Virus record (IMG/VR): IMGVR_UViG_3300008266_000947
Location: 1 to 31,076 of that record
DNA length: 31,076 nucleotides
Reading direction: 5' to 3' (one strand)
DNA from: a virus
Below, in pieces: positions 7,469 to 15,119 of this stretch. The position numbers and the translations under genes are program-made. Within the stretch, counting starts at the first letter, position 1, and the number at the start of each line of letters is the position of its first letter. The notes below the pieces were generated by a model. That model ran no database searches. It saw only the letters and a list, made by a program, of their open reading frames with translations, and had not been told where the DNA came from.

Positions 7469-8526
7469 TGAACGCAGACCTAGCAAAAGTATTAGCAAAG
7501 ATAAATAAAAAATTTGGCGAAGACACCGTTGTTCTTGGCTCAGAGATAGTAGAAGTTCCTCATCGTTTTACTTCTGGCTCTTTATCTCTTGATGTTGCCT
7601 TGGGCGGTGGTTGGCCGGCAAATCAATGGCATGAATTAGTTGGTGAAGCAAGTAATGGAAAGACTGCTATTGCTTTAAAAACAATTGCTGCCAATCAAAA
7701 GAAAGACCCTAACTTTACAACCGTGTGGGTTGCAGCAGAAGAGTGGGTTCCTGGTTACGCTGAACTTTGTGGCGTTGACCCATCTAGAGTGTATGTAATT
7801 TCTACAAATATAATGGAAGAAGCATATGGTGCCGTTATTGAAATTGTTGGGTCTAAAACAATTGATTGTATTGTTATTGACAGTTTACCCGCACTGGTTC
7901 CTTCAACCGAAGACGAGAAAGAAATGGAAGAAGCTACTGTTGGACGCGGAGCTTTACTCACAAATAAGTTCTTCCGCAAAGTTGGAAAAGCATCAAAGCG
8001 TTCATTAACTCAACCAGAGCGTCCTTTTATTGGTTTGTTAATTAATCAGTGGCGTTCAAAGATTGGCGTCATGTATGGAGACCCACGAACAACTCCAGGT
8101 GGGCAAGGAAAAGATTATGCGTTCTTTACACGTATTGAAATTAAACGTGATGATTGGATTGAGGTTGGCTCAGGACAAGAAAAACGTCGAGTAGGCCAGA
8201 CCATCAAGGTTCGCACCTTGAAGAACAAATCCGCCCCACCATCACAGACTGCTTTTGTAGATTTTTACTTTGCTGACGGAGGTAACGCTCTGCCTGGCGA
8301 GTATGACTTTGCTAAGGAGATTGTTGCGCTAGGCATCATAAATAAGGTCATAACTCGCGCAGGAGCCTATTACCGGTATGCCGAACGGCAGTGGCAGGGC
8401 GCAGATGCTATGGTTAGCTCAATACGAGAAGAGATTGACTTAAAAGAATCACTGGAGAAGGAGGTTCTTGAAACTGTCAAGGCTGGGTCTAAGTACGTAG
8501 TGGAACCAGACAATGACGAGGAGTAA
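7468..8526 (+). CDS. RecA/UvsX-like recombinase
   Basis: The 352-aa protein has RecA-core features: a TSGSLSLDVALGGGWP segment before the P-loop GEASNGKT (59-66), a candidate catalytic Glu in VAAEEW (90-93), and Walker B TIDCIVIDSLPAL with D138. GGQGKDYAFFTRIEIKRDD resembles the DNA-binding loop 2 and following strand of RecA. It would form filaments on ssDNA and drive strand exchange using ATP. It lies next to a nuclease-WhiB fusion, a Cas4-like nuclease and a RuvC-like resolvase, which makes a coherent recombination cassette. The C-terminus is short and acidic (PDNDEE). Confidence 0.9.
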   Translation: MNADLAKVLAKINKKFGEDTVVLGSEIVEVPHRFTSGSLSLDVALGGGWPANQWHELVGEASNGKTAIALKTIAANQKKDPNFTTVWVAAEEWVPGYAELCGVDPSRVYVISTNIMEEAYGAVIEIVGSKTIDCIVIDSLPALVPSTEDEKEMEEATVGRGALLTNKFFRKVGKASKRSLTQPERPFIGLLINQWRSKIGVMYGDPRTTPGGQGKDYAFFTRIEIKRDDWIEVGSGQEKRRVGQTIKVRTLKNKSAPPSQTAFVDFYFADGGNALPGEYDFAKEIVALGIINKVITRAGAYYRYAERQWQGADAMVSSIREEIDLKESLEKEVLETVKAGSKYVVEPDNDEE

Positions 8527-9127
8527 AGGACAGAAGGAGTCAAGGAAGCACGAGGACCGACTCGCTAAGAAAGTTGGCGGAAAGCGTAATGCTGGAAGCG
8601 GAGCTTTTTGGAGTCGAAAAGGCGATGTACGTTCAGAAGATTTGCTCATAGAGCATAAGTGGACGGGCAAAGCCTCCGTATCCGTTAAGGCTGCGGTTCT
8701 TGAAAAGATTGTCAAAGAAGCAATTCTTGACAGTCGAATGCCTGTCCTTGGCTTTCATCTCAACGGTGAAAATTACGTTTTGTTAACTGAGGACGACTTC
8801 CTGGAACTGCGCCAATATCTCCAGGAGTGCTCTTGTACGAAGACGAAGGTCGATGCCAAATGTAAAGGCATGGACACCGAGATGTGGTTCCCGCCACGAG
8901 ACAAAGATTTATATAAACCAATTGCTAACCAAGCTAAAGCCGTCTGCTTTGGACGCGACGGTTTGTCAGAGTGCCCTGTTAGAGTACAGTGCCTTCTGTA
9001 CGCAGAGGGCAATGACGAACAACATGGAATCTGGGGCGGACTTTCTCACAGAGAAAGAAACGCTCTTCGCAGAAAAGCGGAGAAAAAAGGTTTCACACTA
9101 GAAGAATGGGTTAGGAATAATAAATGA
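8513..9127 (+). CDS. fusion of resolvase/nuclease-like domain with a WhiB-like Fe-S domain
   Basis: The first 100 residues (KHEDRLAKKVGGKRNAGSGAF, KGDV, then LLIEHKWTGKASVSV) look like a small PD-(D/E)xK nuclease of the Holliday-junction-resolvase type, with D38 and E47-x-K49 as candidate catalytic residues. Residues about 115-190 are WhiB-like: four cysteines (C117, C145, C154, C160), the ECPVRVQCLLYA segment and the GIWGG turn (172-176), then a basic C-terminal helix. WhiB proteins bind 4Fe-4S and regulate transcription in Actinobacteria and their phages. Here the usual C-x2-C is C-x8-C because of a six-residue insertion. No stop separates the halves. The ORF overlaps the recombinase by 14 nt and the next nuclease by ATGA. 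Confidence 0.7.
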   Translation: MTRSKGQKESRKHEDRLAKKVGGKRNAGSGAFWSRKGDVRSEDLLIEHKWTGKASVSVKAAVLEKIVKEAILDSRMPVLGFHLNGENYVLLTEDDFLELRQYLQECSCTKTKVDAKCKGMDTEMWFPPRDKDLYKPIANQAKAVCFGRDGLSECPVRVQCLLYAEGNDEQHGIWGGLSHRERNALRRKAEKKGFTLEEWVRNNK

Positions 9128-10011
9128 CATACAAGCCAACGGGAGCGCTTAAGAAACTGGTTGACCTAGGAAAGGTTGACACTAGAGTTCTTGGGTCGGT
9201 AGAACGGTTTTTACTTTCTAAACCAGCCGATACATCACGTCGAACTGATGTACTGCATCCGTCTGCAATGGTAAAAGATGATTGGTGTTATCGAGCGTCT
9301 TACTTTGAGTTACAGGGCGCAGAACCAGCACCTTCTAAATACAAAGCCAGCCTTAAACAAGCCATGGTGTTTGACGAAGGACACCATATTCACCATCGTT
9401 GGCAAACTTGGTTTAAAGAGATGGGCCGTTTAAAAGGTAAGTATGAATGCTTAGAGTGCGGAGACGTATTCTTTGGACTCCCTAACGACCATGACCCAGA
9501 GGCACCTGCGTCTGCATATGAGTACTTAGAAGTACCGCTTTATTACGAACCGTTACGAATCTCAGGTCACGCAGATGGCTGGTTAGTTGATTTTAACGAC
9601 CCCCTTCTTTTAGAAATTAAGTCTGTAGGCATTGGCACTTTTCGTTGGGAAACTCCAGACCTGTTCTTTAAACACGATGGGAATTTTGAAAAGATTTGGA
9701 AAGATGTAGAAACGCCGTTCTACACCCACATCCAGCAAGCCCAGATGTACATGAAGCTCATGGAGTTAATAGGTTATGAAGATGCGCCAAAAGAGGCCCT
9801 GGTTCTTTACGAATCCAAGGCAACCCAAGATGTAAAAGAGTTTGTAATCCAAAAGAGTGATTTTGGTATCCAGCCGTTGTTTGACGCAGCCCAGATGATT
9901 GTTGACTCGATTAGCGCTGGGGTCATGCCTGACTGTAATATTAACGGTGCGGCAGGATGTCGCAGCTGTAACCACCATATGGAGCAACTAAATGCAAAAA
10001 ATGGAAATTAG
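9124..10011 (+). CDS. Cas4/AddB-like PD-(D/E)xK exonuclease with Fe-S cluster
   Basis: The 295-aa protein shows GHADGWLVD (148-156) and LLLEIKS (E164, K166), the core of RecB/Cas4-type nucleases, followed by a QQAQMY motif (204-209). One early cysteine (C55) and three late ones (C271, C279, C282) match the 1+3 arrangement that holds a 4Fe-4S cluster in Cas4 and AddB. An extra pair, C109-x2-C112, sits in an insertion. The expected activity is ssDNA exonuclease, making 3' tails for the recombinase encoded just upstream. No Cas1, Cas2 or CRISPR repeats are in the window, so this is a phage recombination nuclease rather than an adaptation gene. Confidence 0.85.
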   Translation: MTYKPTGALKKLVDLGKVDTRVLGSVERFLLSKPADTSRRTDVLHPSAMVKDDWCYRASYFELQGAEPAPSKYKASLKQAMVFDEGHHIHHRWQTWFKEMGRLKGKYECLECGDVFFGLPNDHDPEAPASAYEYLEVPLYYEPLRISGHADGWLVDFNDPLLLEIKSVGIGTFRWETPDLFFKHDGNFEKIWKDVETPFYTHIQQAQMYMKLMELIGYEDAPKEALVLYESKATQDVKEFVIQKSDFGIQPLFDAAQMIVDSISAGVMPDCNINGAAGCRSCNHHMEQLNAKNGN

Positions 10012-10495
10012 TACCAGTCACGGTACTCCTACTATTCAAACCCTGGGCAACCAGGGATTACAAGTTCGAACATCCATGCAAATGGATACTCCTAAACTTC
10101 CAATTGATATTACGGAAGTAGCGGATGAAGAACTTATGGATATCTTTTCTAGGTTAACTGCGTATAACAACTTCTTATCAACGCAGTTAGCGTGTGCGTT
10201 TATTGACGAACGAAACGCAGAGCAAGACTTAGACCAAGAGGAAAGCGTTTTGTTCCTGCAGCACTACAACGGTAAAGCAACTAAAGACACTATGACTTTG
10301 ATAAAAGCAAAGGTTGCTGTTGAACCTAGAATTAAAGATTTAAAAGAAGTTTACATGGCCCGGTATAACTATAGAAAACTAGTCGAAGTTATGGTAAATA
10401 ACGTTGAGCGTGATACATCCTTGGTTAGCCGTGAACTTACTCGACGAACCTCAGGATTAGCATTCCGCTCCCGTGGTGAGCGGATGTTTCCGTGA
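9992..10495 (+). CDS. hypothetical helical protein
   Basis: The start codon lies 20 nt inside the nuclease gene, with GGAG nine bases upstream, and the gene ends as GTGA with the resolvase gene. The 167-aa product has a disordered start, then long charged helices (ADEELMDIFSRLTAYNNFL onward), and ends with an Arg-rich segment. Wedged between a Cas4-like nuclease and a RuvC-like enzyme and close to a RecA homologue, it could be a recombination mediator of the UvsY kind, but no sequence motif proves this. Confidence 0.8.
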   Translation: MQKMEISTSHGTPTIQTLGNQGLQVRTSMQMDTPKLPIDITEVADEELMDIFSRLTAYNNFLSTQLACAFIDERNAEQDLDQEESVLFLQHYNGKATKDTMTLIKAKVAVEPRIKDLKEVYMARYNYRKLVEVMVNNVERDTSLVSRELTRRTSGLAFRSRGERMFP

Positions 10496-11061
10496 AAGTT
10501 AAAACATTTGGACCCGGCCTTACACCCAACAAAAATTGTTGGCTAGGCATAGACCAGTCATATAGCGGATTTGCTATGACGTTCCTTGCAGAAGATGGTT
10601 CGTATATAACTTCTGTAAAAAGATTTGAAGACACCGGAATTCGCCGTTTGGCGTCGGTGTATATGTCAACCTTAGATACTCTTAAAGCTGTAGAAGAATC
10701 AAACTTAATTGTTGATACCTGCATGGAAGGTTATGCCTTTGGAAGCCAGATGGCTAACATGGCAGGAGAACTAGGCGGTATGGTTAAGTTCACGTTGTTC
10801 TCCCATTTTCAAGGACGTCAAGGCGAATATCCTCTAATTGTTCCACCAACTACATTAAAAAAGTATGTAACTGGAAAAGGTCAGGGCGTTGCTAAAAGTC
10901 AGATGTTGTTGTACACCTTTAAGAAGTGGCACGCTGAGTTTACAGACGACAACGCCGCCGATTCATACGCGTTGGCCCATCTAGTAGCCAAAAGATGTTC
11001 AACAGCCGTAGAAAAAGAAGTGTACGATAAGATGCAAGACCCAAAGTTTAGGGAGAAATAA
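10492..11061 (+). CDS. RuvC-like Holliday junction resolvase
   Basis: The gene starts with GTG in a GTGA overlap. The 189-aa product has the RNase H-fold pattern of RuvC: CWLGIDQSYSGFA with D21, TCMEGYAFG with E79, and DDNAADSYALAHL with D153/D157 near the C-terminus. These carboxylates bind two metal ions and cut four-way junctions symmetrically. It resembles phage RuvC variants more than bacterial RuvC in having no obvious extended DNA-binding loop. With the recombinase and nucleases upstream it completes a recombination set. It ends in TAATG with the next small gene. Confidence 0.82.
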   Translation: MKVKTFGPGLTPNKNCWLGIDQSYSGFAMTFLAEDGSYITSVKRFEDTGIRRLASVYMSTLDTLKAVEESNLIVDTCMEGYAFGSQMANMAGELGGMVKFTLFSHFQGRQGEYPLIVPPTTLKKYVTGKGQGVAKSQMLLYTFKKWHAEFTDDNAADSYALAHLVAKRCSTAVEKEVYDKMQDPKFREK

Positions 11062-11228
11062 TGCCTACATACGAGTTTAGGTGCACTAAATGTGACGCCA
11101 TGGGCACTGCTCAGTTGTCTATTGAACAAGACAAGGTTATGCGTTGTCCAAGATGCCAGGTATTTATGGACCGTGTTTATTCTGCCCCAGGCTTGGTTTT
11201 TAAAGGCGGCGGATGGGGCGGCAAATGA
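11061..11228 (+). CDS. FmdB-type zinc ribbon protein, 55 aa
   Basis: A 55-aa protein starts MPTYEFRC and has C8-x2-C11 and C29-x2-C32, ending GLVFKGGGWGGK. This is the FmdB/CxxC-CxxC-SSSS ribbon family signature: the MPTYEF start and the Gly-rich FKGGGW end. The family is often called regulatory but its biochemical role is poorly known. The gene overlaps the resolvase gene by TAATG and the next zinc gene by ATGA. Confidence 0.8.
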   Translation: MPTYEFRCTKCDAMGTAQLSIEQDKVMRCPRCQVFMDRVYSAPGLVFKGGGWGGK

Positions 11229-11392
11229 TGGACCTCAGAGATAAAGAAAAGCCGTTACATATCTGCGTTTGCGGCTCAATGCTGTGGAAAGTCCAAGCCA
11301 TGTTTGAAGATGGCGAGATATCCCTATATATGCTTGATATGGAGTGTGCCCTTTGCGGTTCTTTAGCTACAGCTCCAACCCCCATTGACTAA
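11225..11392 (+). CDS. small zinc-binding protein, 55 aa
   Basis: A 55-codon ORF overlaps the preceding ribbon gene by ATGA. The product has C14-x-C16 near the start (HICVCGSMLW) and C41-x2-C44 (ECALCGS), a spacing typical of a minimal zinc ribbon made of two knuckles and a beta hairpin. It has no other recognised feature. Its coupling to an FmdB-like gene suggests a shared function. An ATG at 11228 in the same frame is an alternative start. Confidence 0.7.
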   Translation: MMDLRDKEKPLHICVCGSMLWKVQAMFEDGEISLYMLDMECALCGSLATAPTPID

Positions 11393-11412
11393 GACATAAG
11401 TACAGATATACC
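11385..11412 (+). promoter_or_regulatory. possible sigma-70-type promoter for spoVS
   Basis: TTGACT at 11385-11390 is followed 16 bases later by TATACC at 11407-11412. It precedes the spoVS ATG at 11462 by about 43 bases and stands at the end of the compact recombination operon, before a 69-base gap. Both boxes are imperfect and no start site can be proven. Confidence 0.35.
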
Positions 11413-11461
11413 TCATAATATTTTCCGCGGGACCCACTAAACGTAAACCGAGGTATAAAAC

Positions 11462-11746
11462 ATGTCTGAAACAGTCCAACCTGATGACCAGGTGCTCAGA
11501 GTAAGCGCCGGCTCAAACCCACAATCCGTAGCATCTGCAATTGCCCATAGCATCTATGAGACCCGAAGCTGCAAAATCAGAGCCGTTGGCGCTGGTGCAG
11601 TAAATCAGGCCGTAAAAGCAATCGCCATAGCCAGAGGCTATACAGCCCCAAGAGGCTTAGACCTGGTGTGTATTCCAGGCTTCGCATCGATTGAATCCCA
11701 CGATGGTCAAATTTCTGCCATTGTGTTCGTTGTAAATGCAAGTTAA
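11462..11746 (+). CDS. spoVS: SpoVS-family protein
   Basis: The 94-aa protein matches the stage V sporulation protein S family closely: LRVSAGSNPQSVASAIAH, then the hallmark GAGAVNQAVKAIAIARGY, then GLDLVCIPGF. SpoVS proteins are small Alba-like folds thought to bind nucleic acid; in Bacillus they influence coat assembly and septation. Length is normal apart from an eight-residue leader. Its gene is separated from its neighbours by about 60-70 bases and so may be its own transcription unit. A phage copy might alter host division or nucleoid state, which is inference. Confidence 0.92.
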   Translation: MSETVQPDDQVLRVSAGSNPQSVASAIAHSIYETRSCKIRAVGAGAVNQAVKAIAIARGYTAPRGLDLVCIPGFASIESHDGQISAIVFVVNAS

Positions 11747-11808
11747 GCCTGACATTTATTAATAAAACACCTATTGTTAGTTAAACCCTTTAGGCCAAAG
11801 GAAGTTAA

Positions 11809-12156
11809 ATGAAAGATTCAACAAAGAATCCGAAGCCGATTGCTCCAGCATCAGCTGAGCCATCCGTTTCTGCAAGTGCAAAACCAAGAGTTGCTATGCC
11901 TGAAAAAGGCAAACTCATGAAGAAGACAGGTAACGCCAAGGGCGGAACTGACCCTTACGCACAGCCAAAGCCATCACGTACAAACGTGTTGAGTTCTGGT
12001 GGTCGTAACGGTGCCGCATACGGCATCCGTGCAATGATTCCTGCGTATAAGTCACCGGAAGCTAGTGCGACGCAGGGTAACGGCAGAATCATTTCTGCAT
12101 CAGTGAACCGTTCTCGTCCTAATTTCCAGGATTCGGTTCACGACTCCCTGGCCTAA
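11809..12156 (+). CDS. hypothetical basic, low-complexity protein
   Basis: The 115-aa product is rich in Lys, Pro, Ser and Ala (KNPKPIAPASAEPSVSAS) and looks mostly disordered, with a somewhat more ordered middle (GGRNGAAYGIRAMIP). I recognise no family. The Shine-Dalgarno AAAGGAA lies in a small hairpin, CCTTT (11787-11791) pairing with AAAGG (11797-11801), which may lower translation. A strong terminator follows 15 bases after the stop. Its composition resembles the small-gene train at 13558-15834. Confidence 0.7.
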   Translation: MKDSTKNPKPIAPASAEPSVSASAKPRVAMPEKGKLMKKTGNAKGGTDPYAQPKPSRTNVLSSGGRNGAAYGIRAMIPAYKSPEASATQGNGRIISASVNRSRPNFQDSVHDSLA

Positions 12157-12170
12157 TTTAGGCCGTTAGA

Positions 12171-12207
12171 AACCCCCTGGCATTTGACCGCCAGGGGGTT
12201 TTCTTTT
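12171..12207 (+). terminator. rho-independent terminator
   Basis: AACCCCCTGGC (12171-12181) pairs with GCCAGGGGGTT (12190-12200) over 11 bp around an 8-nt loop, followed by TTTTCTTTT. The stem is strong and lies just after the stop at 12156, so it closes the transcription unit holding the low-complexity gene. Confidence 0.9.
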
Positions 12208-12230
12208 GCTTGTTTAAATTTAACATGTGC

Positions 12231-12236
12231 TAGGCT
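12231..12236 (+). promoter_or_regulatory. possible extended -10 promoter after the terminator
   Basis: TGCTAGGCT fits an extended -10 (TG-N-TANNNT) located 26 bases after the terminator and 42 bases before the next start at 12279. No convincing -35 is seen. A promoter is expected here because the preceding unit is closed by the terminator. A second candidate, TATAAC at 12251-12256, is also close. Confidence 0.35.
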
Positions 12237-12278
12237 TGGCGCGTTGCACATATAACAAACATGCAACAGGGAGACTAC

Positions 12279-12515
12279 ATGTTAGAAGTGCTGCAAAAGC
12301 ATTTGGAGCAACACAAGGCTCCAACTAAATGTGCCGTAGGTACTTGGTTAGACACTCTTGATAATAAATATAGAGAGTTGTTCAAACAATTAATTGAAGA
12401 AAAGGTTGAGTCCGCAGGACTGTATAGAGATTTAGTTAGTAACGGTTATGAACTTCCATTTAAGTCAACCGTTTTCCGTCAACATATGAAGGGTTATTGC
12501 GTATGCCAGAAATAA
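12279..12515 (+). CDS. small hypothetical protein, possible HTH
   Basis: The ATG at 12279 has AGGGAG five bases upstream and is preferred to the ATG at 12261. The 78-aa product is helical: a Cys (C18) and GTWLDTLDNKY, a long amphipathic stretch, then VFRQHMKGYCVC with two further cysteines. The order of helices suggests a compact helix-turn-helix-like fold, but I cannot name the family. It overlaps the phosphoesterase gene by 13 nt, so the two are probably co-expressed. Confidence 0.75.
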   Translation: MLEVLQKHLEQHKAPTKCAVGTWLDTLDNKYRELFKQLIEEKVESAGLYRDLVSNGYELPFKSTVFRQHMKGYCVCQK

Positions 12516-13534
12516 ATCTATCGGAGATTTTAACCCAAGCACTAAACCGAAATGCAGCTGAGTCTTTAAAAGACTGGTCCTGGCCACCTATTCAAGTAGC
12601 AAAACCGACTATTGTTAAACCTTACGAAAATAAAAAAGCACCAAAGAAACCTAAACATCAGTATCGTTTAGTTGTTTTTGTTCCAGACCCACAAATTGGT
12701 TATCGCAAGTATGAGGACGGAACGTTAGACCCATTTCATGATGTTCATGCCATTGACGTGCACTTTCAAATTCTTGCTTATTTGGAAGAACAGTACGGCG
12801 TAGATGAAATTGTGCACTTGGGTGATTACCTAGACCTGCCAACCATGGGTAAGTATGCTCAAGAAGAGATGTTTGCTCATACAGTGCAGCCAGCCTTGGA
12901 CTACGGTCATCATTTACTAGCCGTACAACGTGCTACATGCCCCTCAGCAAAGATTGTGATGTTGGAAGGTAATCATGATTGCCGTATGCAACGGTATGTA
13001 ATTGCCAACGCAATGGCCTCAAAGGGCATTAAACGAGCCGCAGCAGTTCCAGAAGAGTGGCCTGTCCTATCTATCCCATATCTACTACGACTCGACGAAC
13101 TAAAGGTGGACTACATTGGAGCATATCCTGCTGGAGAATACTGGCTTACAAAAACACTACGAGCAATTCACGGAACTATTGCAAGGTCTAATGGCTCAAC
13201 CGCTAGCGCACACGCCAACAAAAACCCGCATATCTCAACAGTATTCGGACACACGCATCGTCAAGAGCTCCAATACAAGACAGTTGCAGACGCAGACGGT
13301 CCAATACGAAGTGTCGCGGCAAGTCCGGGGTGCCTCTGTAGAATTGACGGCGCGGTTCCTTCTTACGGCTCTGGTCTTAACGACTTTGGTCGACCAGTCA
13401 AACATTGGGAAGACTGGCAACAAGGAATCATGATTGGCTGGATACGAGAAGACGGCCACTTCACTTTACAGCCTATTCATATCATGGATGGTTGGGCAAT
13501 TCACGAAGGAACGGAATTTACCTCAAAGTTGTAG
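12503..13534 (+). CDS. calcineurin-like metallophosphoesterase
   Basis: Using the ATG at 12503 (GAAGGG ahead of it; the TTG at 12497 is rejected) gives 343 aa. Motifs in order are VPDPQIG (D62, Q64), HLGDYLD (D108), LEGNHDC (N157, H158), a later AIHGT histidine, and VFGHTHRQE. These ligands hold two metal ions and hydrolyse phosphoesters. The first motif has D-x-Q in place of the usual D-x-H, a variant I believe is common in phage members. A positively charged N-terminal region (about 33-52) precedes the catalytic core. Substrate (nucleic acid, nucleotide or phosphoprotein) is unknown. Confidence 0.9.
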   Translation: MPEINLSEILTQALNRNAAESLKDWSWPPIQVAKPTIVKPYENKKAPKKPKHQYRLVVFVPDPQIGYRKYEDGTLDPFHDVHAIDVHFQILAYLEEQYGVDEIVHLGDYLDLPTMGKYAQEEMFAHTVQPALDYGHHLLAVQRATCPSAKIVMLEGNHDCRMQRYVIANAMASKGIKRAAAVPEEWPVLSIPYLLRLDELKVDYIGAYPAGEYWLTKTLRAIHGTIARSNGSTASAHANKNPHISTVFGHTHRQELQYKTVADADGPIRSVAASPGCLCRIDGAVPSYGSGLNDFGRPVKHWEDWQQGIMIGWIREDGHFTLQPIHIMDGWAIHEGTEFTSKL

Positions 13535-13545
13535 GCATTTAGGCG

Positions 13546-13551
13546 TATCAT
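13546..13551 (+). promoter_or_regulatory. -10 hexamer placing a leaderless start at 13558
   Basis: TATCAT lies six bases before the ATG at 13558, the same geometry as at 2884. The flanking bases TTTAGGTATGCCTAA closely match those at the ribbon-helix-helix gene. There is no properly spaced Shine-Dalgarno, so leaderless transcription of the small-gene train is likely. Confidence 0.55.
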
Positions 13552-13557
13552 TTAGGT

Positions 13558-14091
13558 ATGCCTAATCCACATCAAAATACCCAAAACCTAGGCGGTGGCG
13601 GGCTTGCGGGTACCTATACCAACTATGGTGGCGGTGGTGTTCCAGTCGCACGTTCCGACATGGACTTTTTACGCATGGGTGTTGGTCGTGCGCCACAAGC
13701 AGAATATCCAGATGGTTATTTAGGAACTATTCGTTCACGTCGTGATGACCGTGGCCGTCCTTCTAGCGCATCAGATAAAGTCCTTGATGGTTTGAAAGCT
13801 CGCGTTGGACAACGCAGCTACCAACGTGGTGTGCACAGAGGCGAACGAATTGATTCGTCTGATTATTATTATCCAAAAGGTTTAGAACGCGAACGTGGAG
13901 TTATGCGTCAGATTAAAGCCGCAAACAAAGGCGTACCTGTTTCACGTTACGTGTACGATGCGTTAATTGCTCCAGCACCACACCTACCAAATGATGGAAA
14001 AACAGGACCAACCGCTCGTAGCGATTCGCCTGTTCTAGTTAACGCAGCACGCCAAGACCAAATGGCACGCATGCGTCCACAGTGGAGATAA
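13558..14091 (+). CDS. hypothetical Gly/Arg-rich protein
   Basis: This 177-aa basic protein starts with a Gly-rich tract (LGGGGLAGTYTNYGGGGVP) and continues with repeated Arg and Tyr residues (RSRRDDRGRPSS, DSSDYYYPKG). It appears largely disordered with a short helix near the C-terminus (NAARQDQMARM). No family is recognised. It is the first of seven closely spaced small genes and may be transcribed from a leaderless start. Composition would fit an internal virion or nucleic-acid-coating protein, but this is not shown. Confidence 0.8.
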   Translation: MPNPHQNTQNLGGGGLAGTYTNYGGGGVPVARSDMDFLRMGVGRAPQAEYPDGYLGTIRSRRDDRGRPSSASDKVLDGLKARVGQRSYQRGVHRGERIDSSDYYYPKGLERERGVMRQIKAANKGVPVSRYVYDALIAPAPHLPNDGKTGPTARSDSPVLVNAARQDQMARMRPQWR

Positions 14092-14094
14092 CTA

Positions 14095-14451
14095 ATGCCA
14101 GGTAAATACGCAAACGGCGTTTATTCAAATCGTCCGTGGATAGCACCAGAAGAAGGCGCATACCCACCTCAGGCATATCTAGGCCCATTTCAAGGAAACA
14201 ACGACCGTTTACTTGGTCAAGCTTTGGCCGTTGGCGCTATGACAAGCGAAGAGATTCAAGAGTACGTGCGCCCAAACCTGCCGCAGATAGACCTATTTCC
14301 AGATAGATACGGGTATGTCACTACAGAAATAGGAATTCAAGATATTGTTGAGCTTGGTGGACGTGCTGGTGGACAGCGTGTTGAGTCTGACTACTCCAAC
14401 ACTCCAAACAGTCAGCAGGGAACCAGCCGAAATACGTTAGGACAGGTATAA
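14095..14451 (+). CDS. hypothetical protein
   Basis: The 118-aa protein begins three bases after the preceding stop, with GGAG seven bases ahead of the ATG. It is rich in Tyr, Pro and Gly (KYANGVYSNRPW, AYPPQAYLGPF), with one predicted helical stretch (LLGQALAVGAMTSEEIQEYV) and a disordered Gln/Asn/Ser tail. No family is recognised. Its composition and position link it to the flanking genes of the 13558-15834 train. Confidence 0.78.
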   Translation: MPGKYANGVYSNRPWIAPEEGAYPPQAYLGPFQGNNDRLLGQALAVGAMTSEEIQEYVRPNLPQIDLFPDRYGYVTTEIGIQDIVELGGRAGGQRVESDYSNTPNSQQGTSRNTLGQV

Positions 14452-14453
14452 AA

Positions 14454-14675
14454 ATGAATCCTCCAGATAGAGCTAATGACTCACGACGCGTCCATGAGTA
14501 CCGAACAGAGCCAGATAGAACTAGCCAACAAATGCCAAGCAGAGATACTGAAATTATTACTAAAACTGCTTACAAAGAAAAGCATGGTTGGGTAAGTGCG
14601 TGGCCAGTTGGTCACCCAAATCACAGCCCAGTGGTAACCCCAGAAGAGCAAACAAGAAATATGCAGAGGCGTTGA
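14454..14675 (+). CDS. hypothetical protein, 73 aa
   Basis: A highly polar 73-aa product (NPPDRANDSRRVHEYRTEPDR) with one Trp-containing core (EKHGWVSAWPVGHP). It starts two bases after the previous stop with an AGGACAGG purine stretch upstream. I recognise nothing beyond the shared composition with neighbouring genes. Confidence 0.7.
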   Translation: MNPPDRANDSRRVHEYRTEPDRTSQQMPSRDTEIITKTAYKEKHGWVSAWPVGHPNHSPVVTPEEQTRNMQRR

Positions 14676-14682
14676 TAAACAA

Positions 14683-14913
14683 ATGAAGGACCCAGGACTA
14701 TTCACAGACGCTACCGGTGAGGGTATGGCCGGAGCTACAGATATTTCCTTAGAAACGCAACAAAATTTGAAAGAAACCCAATACAATGGTGCCAAGGCAT
14801 GCAAGGGCTGTGGAAAATCCATTAACCCATACTTGGCTATGACCAACGACCATTGCACGCACTGCTCACGAGTCAAAGCGAGCAAACTAGTAAAGAATAG
14901 GATGGCAGAATGA
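14683..14913 (+). CDS. small zinc ribbon protein, 76 aa
   Basis: The N-terminal 35 residues look disordered. The C-terminal half has C40-x2-C43 (ACKGCGKSI) and C58-x2-C61 (HCTHCSRVKAS), a zinc ribbon followed by a basic tail. The gene ends in an ATGA overlap with the next. A role in protein or nucleic-acid binding is likely but untargeted. The Shine-Dalgarno is weak (GAGG at 12 bases), so translation may depend on the upstream gene. Confidence 0.75.
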   Translation: MKDPGLFTDATGEGMAGATDISLETQQNLKETQYNGAKACKGCGKSINPYLAMTNDHCTHCSRVKASKLVKNRMAE

Positions 14914-15119
14914 CCGTTCGTAAAGTACGCTCAGAGAACGCTGATATGTTGGAAGGCGCAACCGACGGTAAGTATCGCAAGCGTCGTCCTAATACAACAG
15001 TAGCCCCAGGAATGGGAGACCAAACTGTAATGAAGAACCGTGCTGGATTGCACCCTTACATGAATTATGGTTTTATTAATTCAGAAGAACCAAGTAAGGT
15101 CAACCCAGGAGCAAATTAA
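14910..15119 (+). CDS. hypothetical basic protein, 69 aa
   Basis: This 69-aa product overlaps its neighbours by ATGA at the start and TAATG at the end. It is Arg/Lys-rich (RKVRSENADM, GKYRKRRPNT) and Gly/Asn-rich towards the end (HPYMNYGFINSEEPS). No family is recognised; it shares composition with the other genes of the train. Confidence 0.72.
   Translation: MTVRKVRSENADMLEGATDGKYRKRRPNTTVAPGMGDQTVMKNRAGLHPYMNYGFINSEEPSKVNPGAN

Noticed and set aside
9124-10011. CRISPR adaptation gene (Cas4)
   Set aside because: No Cas1, Cas2, repeats or spacers are in the window, and the gene sits in a recombination cassette.
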